Shown here one piece after another: positions 18,027 to 25,341 of a DNA stretch of 34,507 bases. A program made the translations under genes and the position numbers. Numbering within the stretch: the stretch's first letter is position 1; each line of letters starts with the position of its first letter. The notes beneath the pieces are model-generated. The model was not told where the DNA came from, made no database searches, and saw only the letters and a program-made list of their open reading frames with translations. Source of the DNA: Methanobacteriaceae archaeon (GTDB taxonomy: Archaea; Methanobacteriota; Methanobacteria; Methanobacteriales; Methanobacteriaceae); NCBI GenBank assembly GCA_020854915.1, contig JAHKLT010000001.1, forward strand, positions 1 to 34,507, read 5' to 3'.

Positions 18027-18086
18027 AATAATTACCTCGTTTTTTTATTAAAATATTAAAAAATTCTATTTTTTATTAAAATTAAT

Positions 18087-18105
18087 CCAATTCTCCATGA
18101 ATTGG
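18087..18105 (-). other. Perfect 7-bp hairpin in the psmA leader
   Basis: CCAATTC (18087-18093) and GAATTGG (18099-18105) pair around a five-base loop. It lies about 60 bases upstream of psmA, inside the inferred leader. It could be the thyA terminator only if transcripts read through from thyA; no T run follows on the minus strand, so a leader structure is more likely. Confidence 0.5.
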
Positions 18106-18196
18106 CTTTTATTTTAAAAATTACAAATAAATGTTAAATTTAAAATAATTCTTTCTGTTATTCCATAAACTTCATATAAATATTTCTATAATAATG

Positions 18197-18206
18197 TTTA
18201 TATACT
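18197..18206 (-). promoter_or_regulatory. Putative TATA box for psmA
   Basis: The minus strand reads AGTATATAAACA here, a good archaeal TATA element in an otherwise non-coding 209-base gap. The inferred start would be near 18175, giving a leader of roughly 150 bases. Confidence 0.5.
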
Positions 18207-18235
18207 TTTCTATTTTAAAGTAACAAAAAGTTAAT

Positions 18236-18928
18236 TTAAGAAGATGATTTACTTTGAACTTTTTTAGCCTCTTCAAAGTTAACCTTATAAATATGAGCAC
18301 TTATAGAATGAATTGTAATCGGCCCTAATGTAACATCACCTAATTTATTAGATACATATTTAGCAAGATAAGAAAGACCAACAGCATTAGGAAACCAAGC
18401 ACCATATATATCATGAGAACGCCATAAAGCTGTTGTATATAATACATTATCCCTAATTTTAAAATCAACAAGTATCATACATGGAACTTCATCACTAGAA
18501 CTATCAACAACCTGATCCCAAGTAATGGAAATTGCTCTTCTAGATTCTCTACAAGATTTTAGTCTTTCAATAGCTTTACCTATTTGATCTATACCTTCAA
18601 AATGAGCTCTTAAACGATTTCCATATGTATAAATAAAACCTTGCAAATCATCATCAATAAATTGCTCAGAATAAACCTTTAATTTATCCCCTTCCCAAAA
18701 ATAATCATCAGGAATTCGAACATTTTCCACCCTCTCTAAACTCTCCCCTAAACCAAAAAAATCTCCTTTTTTTCTTCCAAAAGGATCATTGATACATGTA
18801 ACAATATTTAAAACTTCTTTAGTTAGAGAACCTCTCTCATCATTAACAAAATGTCCATCATCCATTATTTTTTTAACAATTTTTTCCCAACACTCAGCTA
18901 TTTCTCCACCATTAACTTCATAAGCCAT
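18236..18928 (-). CDS. thyA: Thymidylate synthase, archaeal ThyA type
   Basis: A 230-residue enzyme, close to the short form found in methanogens. The nucleophilic Cys is in DEVPCMILVDF (C150), and RESRRAISITWD carries the phosphate-binding Arg pair. It methylates dUMP to dTMP, in methanogens probably with a tetrahydromethanopterin one-carbon donor. An AGGTG ribosome site precedes ATG 18928. It follows the metE-like gene by 8 bases; in other Methanobacteriales these two genes also lie side by side, so the pair is a mobile block within the proteasome/RNase P neighbourhood. Confidence 0.93.
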   Translation of the reverse strand: MAYEVNGGEIAECWEKIVKKIMDDGHFVNDERGSLTKEVLNIVTCINDPFGRKKGDFFGLGESLERVENVRIPDDYFWEGDKLKVYSEQFIDDDLQGFIYTYGNRLRAHFEGIDQIGKAIERLKSCRESRRAISITWDQVVDSSSDEVPCMILVDFKIRDNVLYTTALWRSHDIYGAWFPNAVGLSYLAKYVSNKLGDVTLGPITIHSISAHIYKVNFEEAKKVQSKSSS

Positions 18929-18936
18929 AAAAACAC

Positions 18937-19872
18937 CTAATCATACTCTTCTTTAATTTTACTAATAATCTCTAATTTCTTATATGCAATTTCTAAATCT
19001 ACCTTTCTAAGACCACAATCAGGATCTAATATTAAATTATCTGAACCTATTAAATCAACAGCTTTTGAAACCATATTTTTAACAGATTGATAATCATCAA
19101 CATCATTTAAAGTAGTATCAAGACAACCAAATCCAATTTTTTTATTTTTTAAATTACTACTATATTTTTCAAGTAAATCTAAATTATAATCATTTCCTGC
19201 AAATTCACAATCAATTATATCAACATCAAAATTAACTAATTCTTTAAAAACATCTGTTAAATTACCACAAACATGAATAGCTATTGGAGTTTTAATATTT
19301 TTTCTTAATATACTAATAGCTTTAGAAGCAGTTTTTAAATCAACCATACCTGTAGATAAAAAAGGTTCATCAATTTGAATATACTTTACATTTAACTCAT
19401 CTAAAGCTTCAACTTCGAATTTAAGACTTTTTGCTAAGTCTAAAATAGCTTTTTCTTTATTTTTATAAAAAGATTCAATTCTTGAAGAATGAACAATTGT
19501 TGATGGACCAGTAAGAACTGCTTTAACACTTTTTTCTTTAGAATTTTTAGGATGTTTTTCTAAAATAGATTTAGCATATTTTATATCCTTAGTTGTAATT
19601 TCACCATAAGGTTTTTGTATTTTAGATACAATAACAGAAGAATTCATATCTGTTTTAAATCCAGGAATATATTTTGAAAAAGAAAGTATCATATCTCCTC
19701 TAAGCTGACCATCAGAAATTATATCTATTCCTGCATCTAATTGGAGATTTACTATATCTTCAATAGCTTTTTTATAAGGATCATAAATTGATAAAAAATT
19801 TAAAATTTTATCTTTTATATTATCTGGAGACTTAATCTCTACTGGAAAACTACCTACTACAGAAGTGAACAT
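18937..19872 (-). CDS. metE: Short MetE-like methionine synthase (C-terminal domain type)
   Basis: A 311-residue protein matching only the catalytic C-terminal half of bacterial MetE, as is normal in methanogens. The zinc ligands are visible: His and Cys in AIHVCGN (H200, C202), Glu in DCEFAGND (E223) and Cys in DPDCGL (C286). The homologue in Methanothermobacter transfers methyl from methylcobalamin to homocysteine, and the same is likely here. GAGGTTTT precedes ATG. It is cotranscribed with thyA. Confidence 0.92.
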   Translation of the reverse strand: MFTSVVGSFPVEIKSPDNIKDKILNFLSIYDPYKKAIEDIVNLQLDAGIDIISDGQLRGDMILSFSKYIPGFKTDMNSSVIVSKIQKPYGEITTKDIKYAKSILEKHPKNSKEKSVKAVLTGPSTIVHSSRIESFYKNKEKAILDLAKSLKFEVEALDELNVKYIQIDEPFLSTGMVDLKTASKAISILRKNIKTPIAIHVCGNLTDVFKELVNFDVDIIDCEFAGNDYNLDLLEKYSSNLKNKKIGFGCLDTTLNDVDDYQSVKNMVSKAVDLIGSDNLILDPDCGLRKVDLEIAYKKLEIISKIKEEYD

Positions 19873-19983
19873 TTAAAACCTCTAAATTAATAATTAAAAT
19901 TTGCTTTAATAATAATATATATTTACTTTAATAAAATCTTTATTAAATTTACTATATATTTTATGATTTTTAAAATTTACTAA

Positions 19984-20346
19984 TTAATTAATATATTTAG
20001 AAATAGCTCCAGAAATAGTTCCTGAAAGACCTAATGTATTAATAGAAATAGAATGATTTTTAAGTTTTGTTAAAACTGATAAAGAAGATCTAACTTGATT
20101 TTCAAAACCTCGTTGACATTTTAAAATAGCTTTATAATGATAATAGCCATTAGAATTTTTTAATTTATAAAATCTCATCACCCATAGATTAAAATTACTT
20201 GTTTCACACTCTCCTTTAAAACGAATACAAGCATCCCATGTAGCAATTACAAGTTCATCCTTAGATATTTCCTTCTCTGATTTAATATCAATAGCAAGAT
20301 ATCTATTGTTTTTTCTAAGTGTTGGAGGAAGAATTTTAAGTTTCAT
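19984..20346 (-). CDS. rnp2: RNase P protein component 2 (Pop5)
   Basis: About 120 residues. It starts MKLKILPPTLRKNNRYLAI, contains WDACIRFKGECETSNFNLWVMRF and the conserved QRGFENQVRSSL stretch typical of Pop5. With Rpp30 it forms a heterotetramer that activates the catalytic RNA of RNase P for tRNA 5' processing. ATG 20346 is chosen because GAGG lies seven bases upstream; it overlaps the rpp30 end by 11 bases, so the two partners are translationally coupled. Confidence 0.93.
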   Translation of the reverse strand: MKLKILPPTLRKNNRYLAIDIKSEKEISKDELVIATWDACIRFKGECETSNFNLWVMRFYKLKNSNGYYHYKAILKCQRGFENQVRSSLSVLTKLKNHSISINTLGLSGTISGAISKYIN

Positions 20347-21088
20347 TAAAACCCTCAATTTTTTTAACACCTTTTAAAATTAAATTATCCCTATTTTCAT
20401 TAAATTTTAAAATATTTAGTGGTGTATTTGATATAGAATTTAATACTTCATCATCTTTTAATCCTATATCTTTAAAAAAATAAGTTAAATCTATAGGGTT
20501 TCTAATATCATAAATAGAAGATGCACCAGAACTTAAAATTAATGGAAATTCAAATTTCCTATATAAATTTATGATATCTCTAAAATACATTAATAATTTA
20601 GCCCTGTATGATAAATAGCTATTTAAAATATCTTTAAAACATAGTTCAATAGCTACATTATTTTCACTAGCTTCTTTTGCTAAAACATGATTTATACCAC
20701 AATCTTTTCTTTTAAAATAAGGTCTTGATAATATATCTATCTTGATATTTTCACATGCCACTCTATTTACTTTAGAGTCACCACCTAAAACAGAAAGACA
20801 CTTAGTTTTAGGTCTAAAATTTCTAATATTTTTTTGAATTTGATTACAATTATTATTTGATATTTCACATCTTAAATCAATTGTAAAATCTTTATTTGTA
20901 AAGTTTTTATTTGTAAAATCTTTATTTGTAAAGTTTTTTTTGATTTGATCTAAATATGCACTAGCATTATAATAATTATTATTTTTATAATTAAAACTAA
21001 TATGATTCCATCCCCAATGATTTGCTTCTTTTGCAAGAATTAAATCACTATCATAATTATTGCCTTTTATATTTAAATCCAAATACAT
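20336..21088 (-). CDS. rnp3: RNase P protein component 3 (Rpp30)
   Basis: A 250-residue TIM-barrel protein, RNase P partner of Pop5. The start MYLDLNIKGNNYDSDLILA, the DLRCEISNNN strand, LSRPYFKRKDCGINHVLAKE and the SSGASSIYDIRNP stretch fit Rpp30. An unusual insert of four [N/D]FTNK pentamers sits at about residues 50-69, encoded by a tandem DNA repeat (20881-20940), just before the DLRCEI strand, so it probably extends a surface loop. AAGGAAT precedes ATG. Confidence 0.92.
   Translation of the reverse strand: MYLDLNIKGNNYDSDLILAKEANHWGWNHISFNYKNNNYYNASAYLDQIKKNFTNKDFTNKNFTNKDFTIDLRCEISNNNCNQIQKNIRNFRPKTKCLSVLGGDSKVNRVACENIKIDILSRPYFKRKDCGINHVLAKEASENNVAIELCFKDILNSYLSYRAKLLMYFRDIINLYRKFEFPLILSSGASSIYDIRNPIDLTYFFKDIGLKDDEVLNSISNTPLNILKFNENRDNLILKGVKKIEGFNET
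20881..20940. repeat. In-frame 30-bp tandem repeat inside rnp3
   Basis: Bases 20881-20910 and 20911-20940 differ at one position, and each is itself two near-identical 15-mers (TTGTAAAATCTTTAT and TTGTAAAGTTTTTAT). On the minus strand the 15-mers encode [N/D]FTNK pentapeptides, so changes in copy number keep the frame. Confidence 0.95.
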
Positions 21089-21119
21089 TAAAATTATTCC
21101 TTAAAATTAAAAAAATAAG

Positions 21120-21422
21120 TTAAATAGCTAATTTTCTAATATTATCTATTTCTTTTTTATCAATTGGTAATTCAACAACAGATGTACCATGACATGGTTT
21201 AGTATAAGGTATTAAAAGTTTTTTCTCGTTTTCAATAATACCAATAGGAATAGGTGGAACACCAATAATTCTAACTCCTAAAATAACTTCACCAGGTTTA
21301 ACATAAATAACTTCATCAGCTTTAAATCTAATTAATCGAGCACAATCTTTAAAGCCTGCTTTATTTATTAAAACCTCATAATCATCTGATTGTTGTAAAT
21401 AAGTTTCTAAACAAAATGACAT
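21120..21422 (-). CDS. DUF1894 family protein
   Basis: A 100-residue soluble protein found in methanogens. It starts MSFCLETYLQQSDDYEVLI and has a beta-rich core with KPGEVILGVRIIGVPPIPIG and a CHGTSVVELP segment. No biochemical function is established. A TTGGTG ribosome site precedes ATG 21422. It lies 12 bases behind the DUF1890 gene, the usual partner, and just upstream of the RNase P genes with 31 bases between. The family name is from memory. Confidence 0.75.
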   Translation of the reverse strand: MSFCLETYLQQSDDYEVLINKAGFKDCARLIRFKADEVIYVKPGEVILGVRIIGVPPIPIGIIENEKKLLIPYTKPCHGTSVVELPIDKKEIDNIRKLAI

Positions 21423-21434
21423 AAAAACACCAAG

Positions 21435-21890
21435 CTAAATTTTTTCTAATGCTTTATCTAGTTTAACTTTAACAGGATTAGGATTATGAAATGCTTTAAC
21501 TGCAAGAACCTCAGCATCAGTAGAATCACTTATGATATTAGCATATTCCTCAACTAAATCTTCATCTTTTTCAAAAACGATAGCTATAGATTTTATTTGT
21601 AATATTTGATAAAATGTTACAAAAAATGATGCTGCAGCTTCTTTATGAATAAACCCTAAAAGAAGATCAAATTCTCCTTCATTTAACTCATTTAAACATC
21701 TATCTAAATCAACAATATTAGAAATATATTTATTTTCAGGATCTGAAATCTTTAAAAGTTTAGAAGCAGCAGGATTAGCAGTAATTGTAACGTCAAATCC
21801 TAAAGAATTTAATTTATATGTTGCATAAATTGCAAGAGGTGTTTGAGAAGGTGCTTCTGGGCACCCTAATAATACTAAAGCTTTCTTCAT
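21435..21890 (-). CDS. DUF1890 family protein
   Basis: A 151-residue alpha/beta protein that starts MKKALVLLGCPEAPSQTPLA and resembles a small Rossmann-like fold (LLGCPEAP turn, NSLGFDVTITANPAASKLL). The family is restricted to methanogens and is usually next to DUF1894, as here. Function is unknown. It begins 5 bases after the stop of the membrane protein gene upstream. The family assignment is from memory and the context supports it. Confidence 0.75.
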   Translation of the reverse strand: MKKALVLLGCPEAPSQTPLAIYATYKLNSLGFDVTITANPAASKLLKISDPENKYISNIVDLDRCLNELNEGEFDLLLGFIHKEAAASFFVTFYQILQIKSIAIVFEKDEDLVEEYANIISDSTDAEVLAVKAFHNPNPVKVKLDKALEKI

Positions 21891-21894
21891 AACA

Positions 21895-22974
21895 TCATCT
21901 TCTTTTTAAAGTAACAGTTTGTGCAAGGATTATAGACCCTAGAAATATAAATGTTAAAAGTGCAGTACCATTAATAGTACGATTAAAGACAAATAAACCA
22001 ATTAAAGCCTGTGCAATAAATGCAGATAAAGCACCTATTAATAAAACTTCTTTACCTAAGAATTTCTTATTATTCTTTTCTCTTTTAGCTCTATACATTT
22101 TAAGAAGTTTAAAGCCTACAAAAATGGTAACTCCAACAAAAACCATTAAACCAATTAAGCCAATGTATCCAAAATCAAAGGTATATCCCATAATTCCTGG
22201 AAGCATATAATCAACAGTATCTTTTTGATTTACTAAAACACCAAAAAATAGTGGAAATGGTAAACCAAACATCAAGATTAATTGCATTGGTAGAGAAATG
22301 TAACCTTCAGCAAAAGCTGTTCCTTCAGTACCCCAATATGAAGCATTACCATTATGACCAATAAGCTGAACATTATTTAAAACCATTTTAATACTACTTA
22401 AAGAGTTTTCTTCAATTCTTGAAATCCTAAGTAGTGGGCTGAAAATATTCATACCAGTTATTAAAGATAAGATTTCTAGGAAAACAAAACCTGCTGCACC
22501 TATACCAATGAAAAATAATATTCTTCGAAGAGATAGGAAAGATCTTTCTCTGAATGATTTGGATATAACAAAGTAACCAATGAATAAACCTAATAACCAC
22601 AGAAGTAAAAAAGATCTGTGCATTAATCCACCTGCTATTGTAATAACTAATAAAAACAAAAATACTACTTTTTTCAATCCTAAAACATTAACACCCGAGT
22701 CCTCCATCACTTTCAGAGCCGAAATAGCTGTTACAATAGCTAAAACTGCTATAGGTCCAAAAGGATGTGTAAATTCATTTTGTCCAAAAGATAAAAGTAG
22801 TAAAACTAAATCTACAGCAAATAATAGTGAAAATCCTCCTGATAAGAATAATGAAAGGAATGTAACAATACTTAAAGACATTGGTATAATGTTTAATGCG
22901 AAAATCATCGTAACAAGCAACATTAAGCCTACTTCGATAATTAATTGTAAATGGTTTTGAGCTATTAACATCAT
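21895..22974 (-). CDS. Polytopic membrane protein of unknown function
   Basis: A 359-residue protein with about nine to ten hydrophobic helices and short loops. One larger exposed loop around residues 175-215 (RISRIEENSLSSIKMVLNN, and a GHNGNASYWGTEG turn) may be extracellular. No transporter or enzyme motif is evident. It heads an operon with DUF1890 and DUF1894, so it may anchor or work with them. The start at 22974 reads MMLIAQNHL; the second ATG is also possible. Confidence 0.7.
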   Translation of the reverse strand: MMLIAQNHLQLIIEVGLMLLVTMIFALNIIPMSLSIVTFLSLFLSGGFSLLFAVDLVLLLLSFGQNEFTHPFGPIAVLAIVTAISALKVMEDSGVNVLGLKKVVFLFLLVITIAGGLMHRSFLLLWLLGLFIGYFVISKSFRERSFLSLRRILFFIGIGAAGFVFLEILSLITGMNIFSPLLRISRIEENSLSSIKMVLNNVQLIGHNGNASYWGTEGTAFAEGYISLPMQLILMFGLPFPLFFGVLVNQKDTVDYMLPGIMGYTFDFGYIGLIGLMVFVGVTIFVGFKLLKMYRAKREKNNKKFLGKEVLLIGALSAFIAQALIGLFVFNRTINGTALLTFIFLGSIILAQTVTLKRR

Positions 22975-23051
22975 CTTTTTATCACTGAATAAATTTGTAT
23001 TAATATAAATATATAATTTTTAATCTATTTAACTTTAAAGTTTTTATAAAG

Positions 23052-23124
<73 letters not shown>

Positions 23125-23139
23125 TTATATAGTTAATAT

Positions 23140-24174
23140 TTATTTTTTAGAGTTATTATAAGCTCCATATATATTATCTATGATAATTTGGAACAAATCA
23201 TCAGTTATTAATTTCTTTTCATCATTTGGATGAACAATTAAACTTAATGCTGTGTGAATAATATCATCAAGATCATTAGACCTATACATCAAATCCTGAT
23301 CAATATAAAACTGATCTACAGATAAGGTTTTTCCAGGATAACATGAAATTACTGGAGTTTGTAAAATAGCTGCTTCCCTATTCATAGTCCCTCCAGCACC
23401 AATAACTAAATCACATTTTTTAATTATACTAGATGTATCTAATGGAGGTGTTAAGATAGTTGTATTTTCAATACCTTCAAAAATCTTAGCCTGTTCTTTA
23501 AACCTAGGTAAAACTAAAATATTAGCATAGTCCTTTAAAGCTTTAACAATAGGAAGCAACACTGATTTAGTACAATCAGCATCTAAATATGATGCAAGAG
23601 AAGGTTCAGGACGCATTAAAATTGTTTTTTGCAATTTTAAATCTAAATTTAAATCATTGAAAATATTTTCATTAAAATCAAAGCTTTTAAAATGTAACAA
23701 TTCTGAAGTTCCATTATAAGATAAAATTTTATTTGGATCTGCACCAAATTCCATTAATTTCCACATATCAATTATTTTAGGAGAAACAATAGTATCACAT
23801 AAAGGAAGAGTTAATTTATTTGCAGCTAAAGCATGTTCATTATCTAAAACATATAAACTTGGAATACCTAATCCAAAAGCTATTCTAGGAAGTTCAATAG
23901 AATGTTTAGAAAGAGCAACATCAACATTTTCAGGATAAATAAGATCAACTAACTCATTTAAACGAGCAGTATTCTCTTTGAGTTTATCATAAAGAGAAAC
24001 ACCATGTTTACCTACTGAAATAAAATCAATATCATACATATTTAATAATTTATGAATATCTCCAAAATCACGAGCTGTAACAATTAAATCCTCTCCTTGA
24101 TCTTCTAGATATTTAATAATATCTTTAAAAAATCTTACATGAGGAGCATTTGATATATCTATCCAAATTTTCAA
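23140..24174 (-). CDS. DUF354 family, GT-B glycosyltransferase-like protein
   Basis: A 344-residue protein starting MKIWIDISNAPHVRFFKDII, the DUF354 N-terminal signature, followed by a GT-B type two-domain layout. The C-terminal half has VIGAGGTMNREAAILQTPVI, which matches the nucleotide-sugar-binding region of the MurG/UDP-GlcNAc epimerase type. The substrate is unknown; cell-surface glycan synthesis is a fair guess. The start is TTG 24174, with AGGTGAC just upstream. It lies 8 bases downstream of hypB. Confidence 0.83.
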   Translation of the reverse strand: MKIWIDISNAPHVRFFKDIIKYLEDQGEDLIVTARDFGDIHKLLNMYDIDFISVGKHGVSLYDKLKENTARLNELVDLIYPENVDVALSKHSIELPRIAFGLGIPSLYVLDNEHALAANKLTLPLCDTIVSPKIIDMWKLMEFGADPNKILSYNGTSELLHFKSFDFNENIFNDLNLDLKLQKTILMRPEPSLASYLDADCTKSVLLPIVKALKDYANILVLPRFKEQAKIFEGIENTTILTPPLDTSSIIKKCDLVIGAGGTMNREAAILQTPVISCYPGKTLSVDQFYIDQDLMYRSNDLDDIIHTALSLIVHPNDEKKLITDDLFQIIIDNIYGAYNNSKK

Positions 24175-24182
24175 TTTGTCAC

Positions 24183-24839
24183 CTATAAATTGTTTTTAAA
24201 TTTATTAATAGAATTTAAAACTGTTTGAAATCCTTCATCAGTTTTTAAACTAGTTTTAATAACATTAACATCAGGATTTAATTTTTTAGCATCATTAACC
24301 ATTTTATCTGCATCAGCACCAACTGCATCAGCTAAATCAACTTTATTAATAATTACCAAATCAGAATTTTCAAAAATCATTGGGTGTTTTTCTATAGTGT
24401 CATCTCCTTCTGTTGCACTAACAACAACAATTCTAATATGAGAACCTAATTCAAAATCAACAGGACAAATTAAGTTACCTACATTTTCAATTATTAATAA
24501 ATTAATATCAGATAAAGGTAAATCACCAATAGCATGTTCAACTAAATGAGCATCTAAATGACATTCTTTACCAGTATTTAATCCAACAACAGGAACACCA
24601 TGATTTTCAATTCTACCTGCATCAAATTTACTAATAATATCTCCAGCAATAACACCTATTTTATAATCAGTTTCATCAATGATCTTTTCAATTAAAGAAG
24701 TTTTTCCAGAACCTATAGCTCCTACAATATCAATAGTAAATATATCATTTTTTTCAAAAATTTCTTTATTTTTATTAGCTAACTTTTTATTAGCTTCCAT
24801 TATATTATGTTGAACTTCTATATCAGCAACTTTATGCAT
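24183..24839 (-). CDS. hypB: Hydrogenase nickel-insertion GTPase HypB
   Basis: A 218-residue SIMIBI GTPase. The P-loop IVGAIGSGKTSL spans residues 38-49, the metal-binding GKECHLDAHLVEHA follows, then the switch ENVGNLICPVDFELG, and the guanine motif INKVDLADAVGAD. It helps insert nickel into [NiFe]-hydrogenases together with HypA. The His-rich N-terminal nickel store of some bacteria is missing, as usual in archaea. An AGGAG ribosome site precedes ATG; it is 14 bases downstream of hypA. Confidence 0.96.
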   Translation of the reverse strand: MHKVADIEVQHNIMEANKKLANKNKEIFEKNDIFTIDIVGAIGSGKTSLIEKIIDETDYKIGVIAGDIISKFDAGRIENHGVPVVGLNTGKECHLDAHLVEHAIGDLPLSDINLLIIENVGNLICPVDFELGSHIRIVVVSATEGDDTIEKHPMIFENSDLVIINKVDLADAVGADADKMVNDAKKLNPDVNVIKTSLKTDEGFQTVLNSINKFKNNL

Positions 24840-24853
24840 ATTATCTCCTACAA

Positions 24854-25225
24854 TTAATTAGGTTGTTCTATAATTATATTTCTAACAATACAATCTTTTC
24901 CATTTAAAATTGAAACTCTTTTATTCTTACATTTTGGACACTCAATAATAGGAGCATAATGATCTAAATCATCAGTATTAGCATTACCTTTAAATTTACA
25001 TTCAGGGCATTCAATTTCTGCAGGAATCTCAATAATATCAAATTTAGCATTTTCAACAATAGTATTTTCACATAAAACATCTAACATAAATGATAATTGC
25101 TCAGGATTGATTAAAACAAGTTTACCTATTTCAATAACGATTTCAGTTACTTCCGTAGCATTATTTTCATTAGCAGTTTCAATAACAGAATTTATTATCC
25201 CTTGAGCCATAGCTAATTCATGCAT
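24854..25225 (-). CDS. hypA: Hydrogenase nickel-insertion protein HypA
   Basis: A 123-residue metallochaperone. The N-terminal MHELAMAQGI includes His2, the nickel ligand, and the zinc site is formed by CPECKF and CPKCKN. It delivers nickel to hydrogenase large subunits with HypB, which is the next gene. GAGGT precedes ATG 25225. The pair serves the several [NiFe]-hydrogenases expected in a hydrogenotrophic methanogen. Confidence 0.96.
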   Translation of the reverse strand: MHELAMAQGIINSVIETANENNATEVTEIVIEIGKLVLINPEQLSFMLDVLCENTIVENAKFDIIEIPAEIECPECKFKGNANTDDLDHYAPIIECPKCKNKRVSILNGKDCIVRNIIIEQPN

Positions 25226-25341
25226 CTTTTATACCTCTTATAAAAATAAAAATTTCAATTAATTAATTTATCTTAAAAATATATTAGTAAAAAAAGTATT
25301 TAAAATTAACTATAAAATATGTTAAATAAATTAAAGAGATT

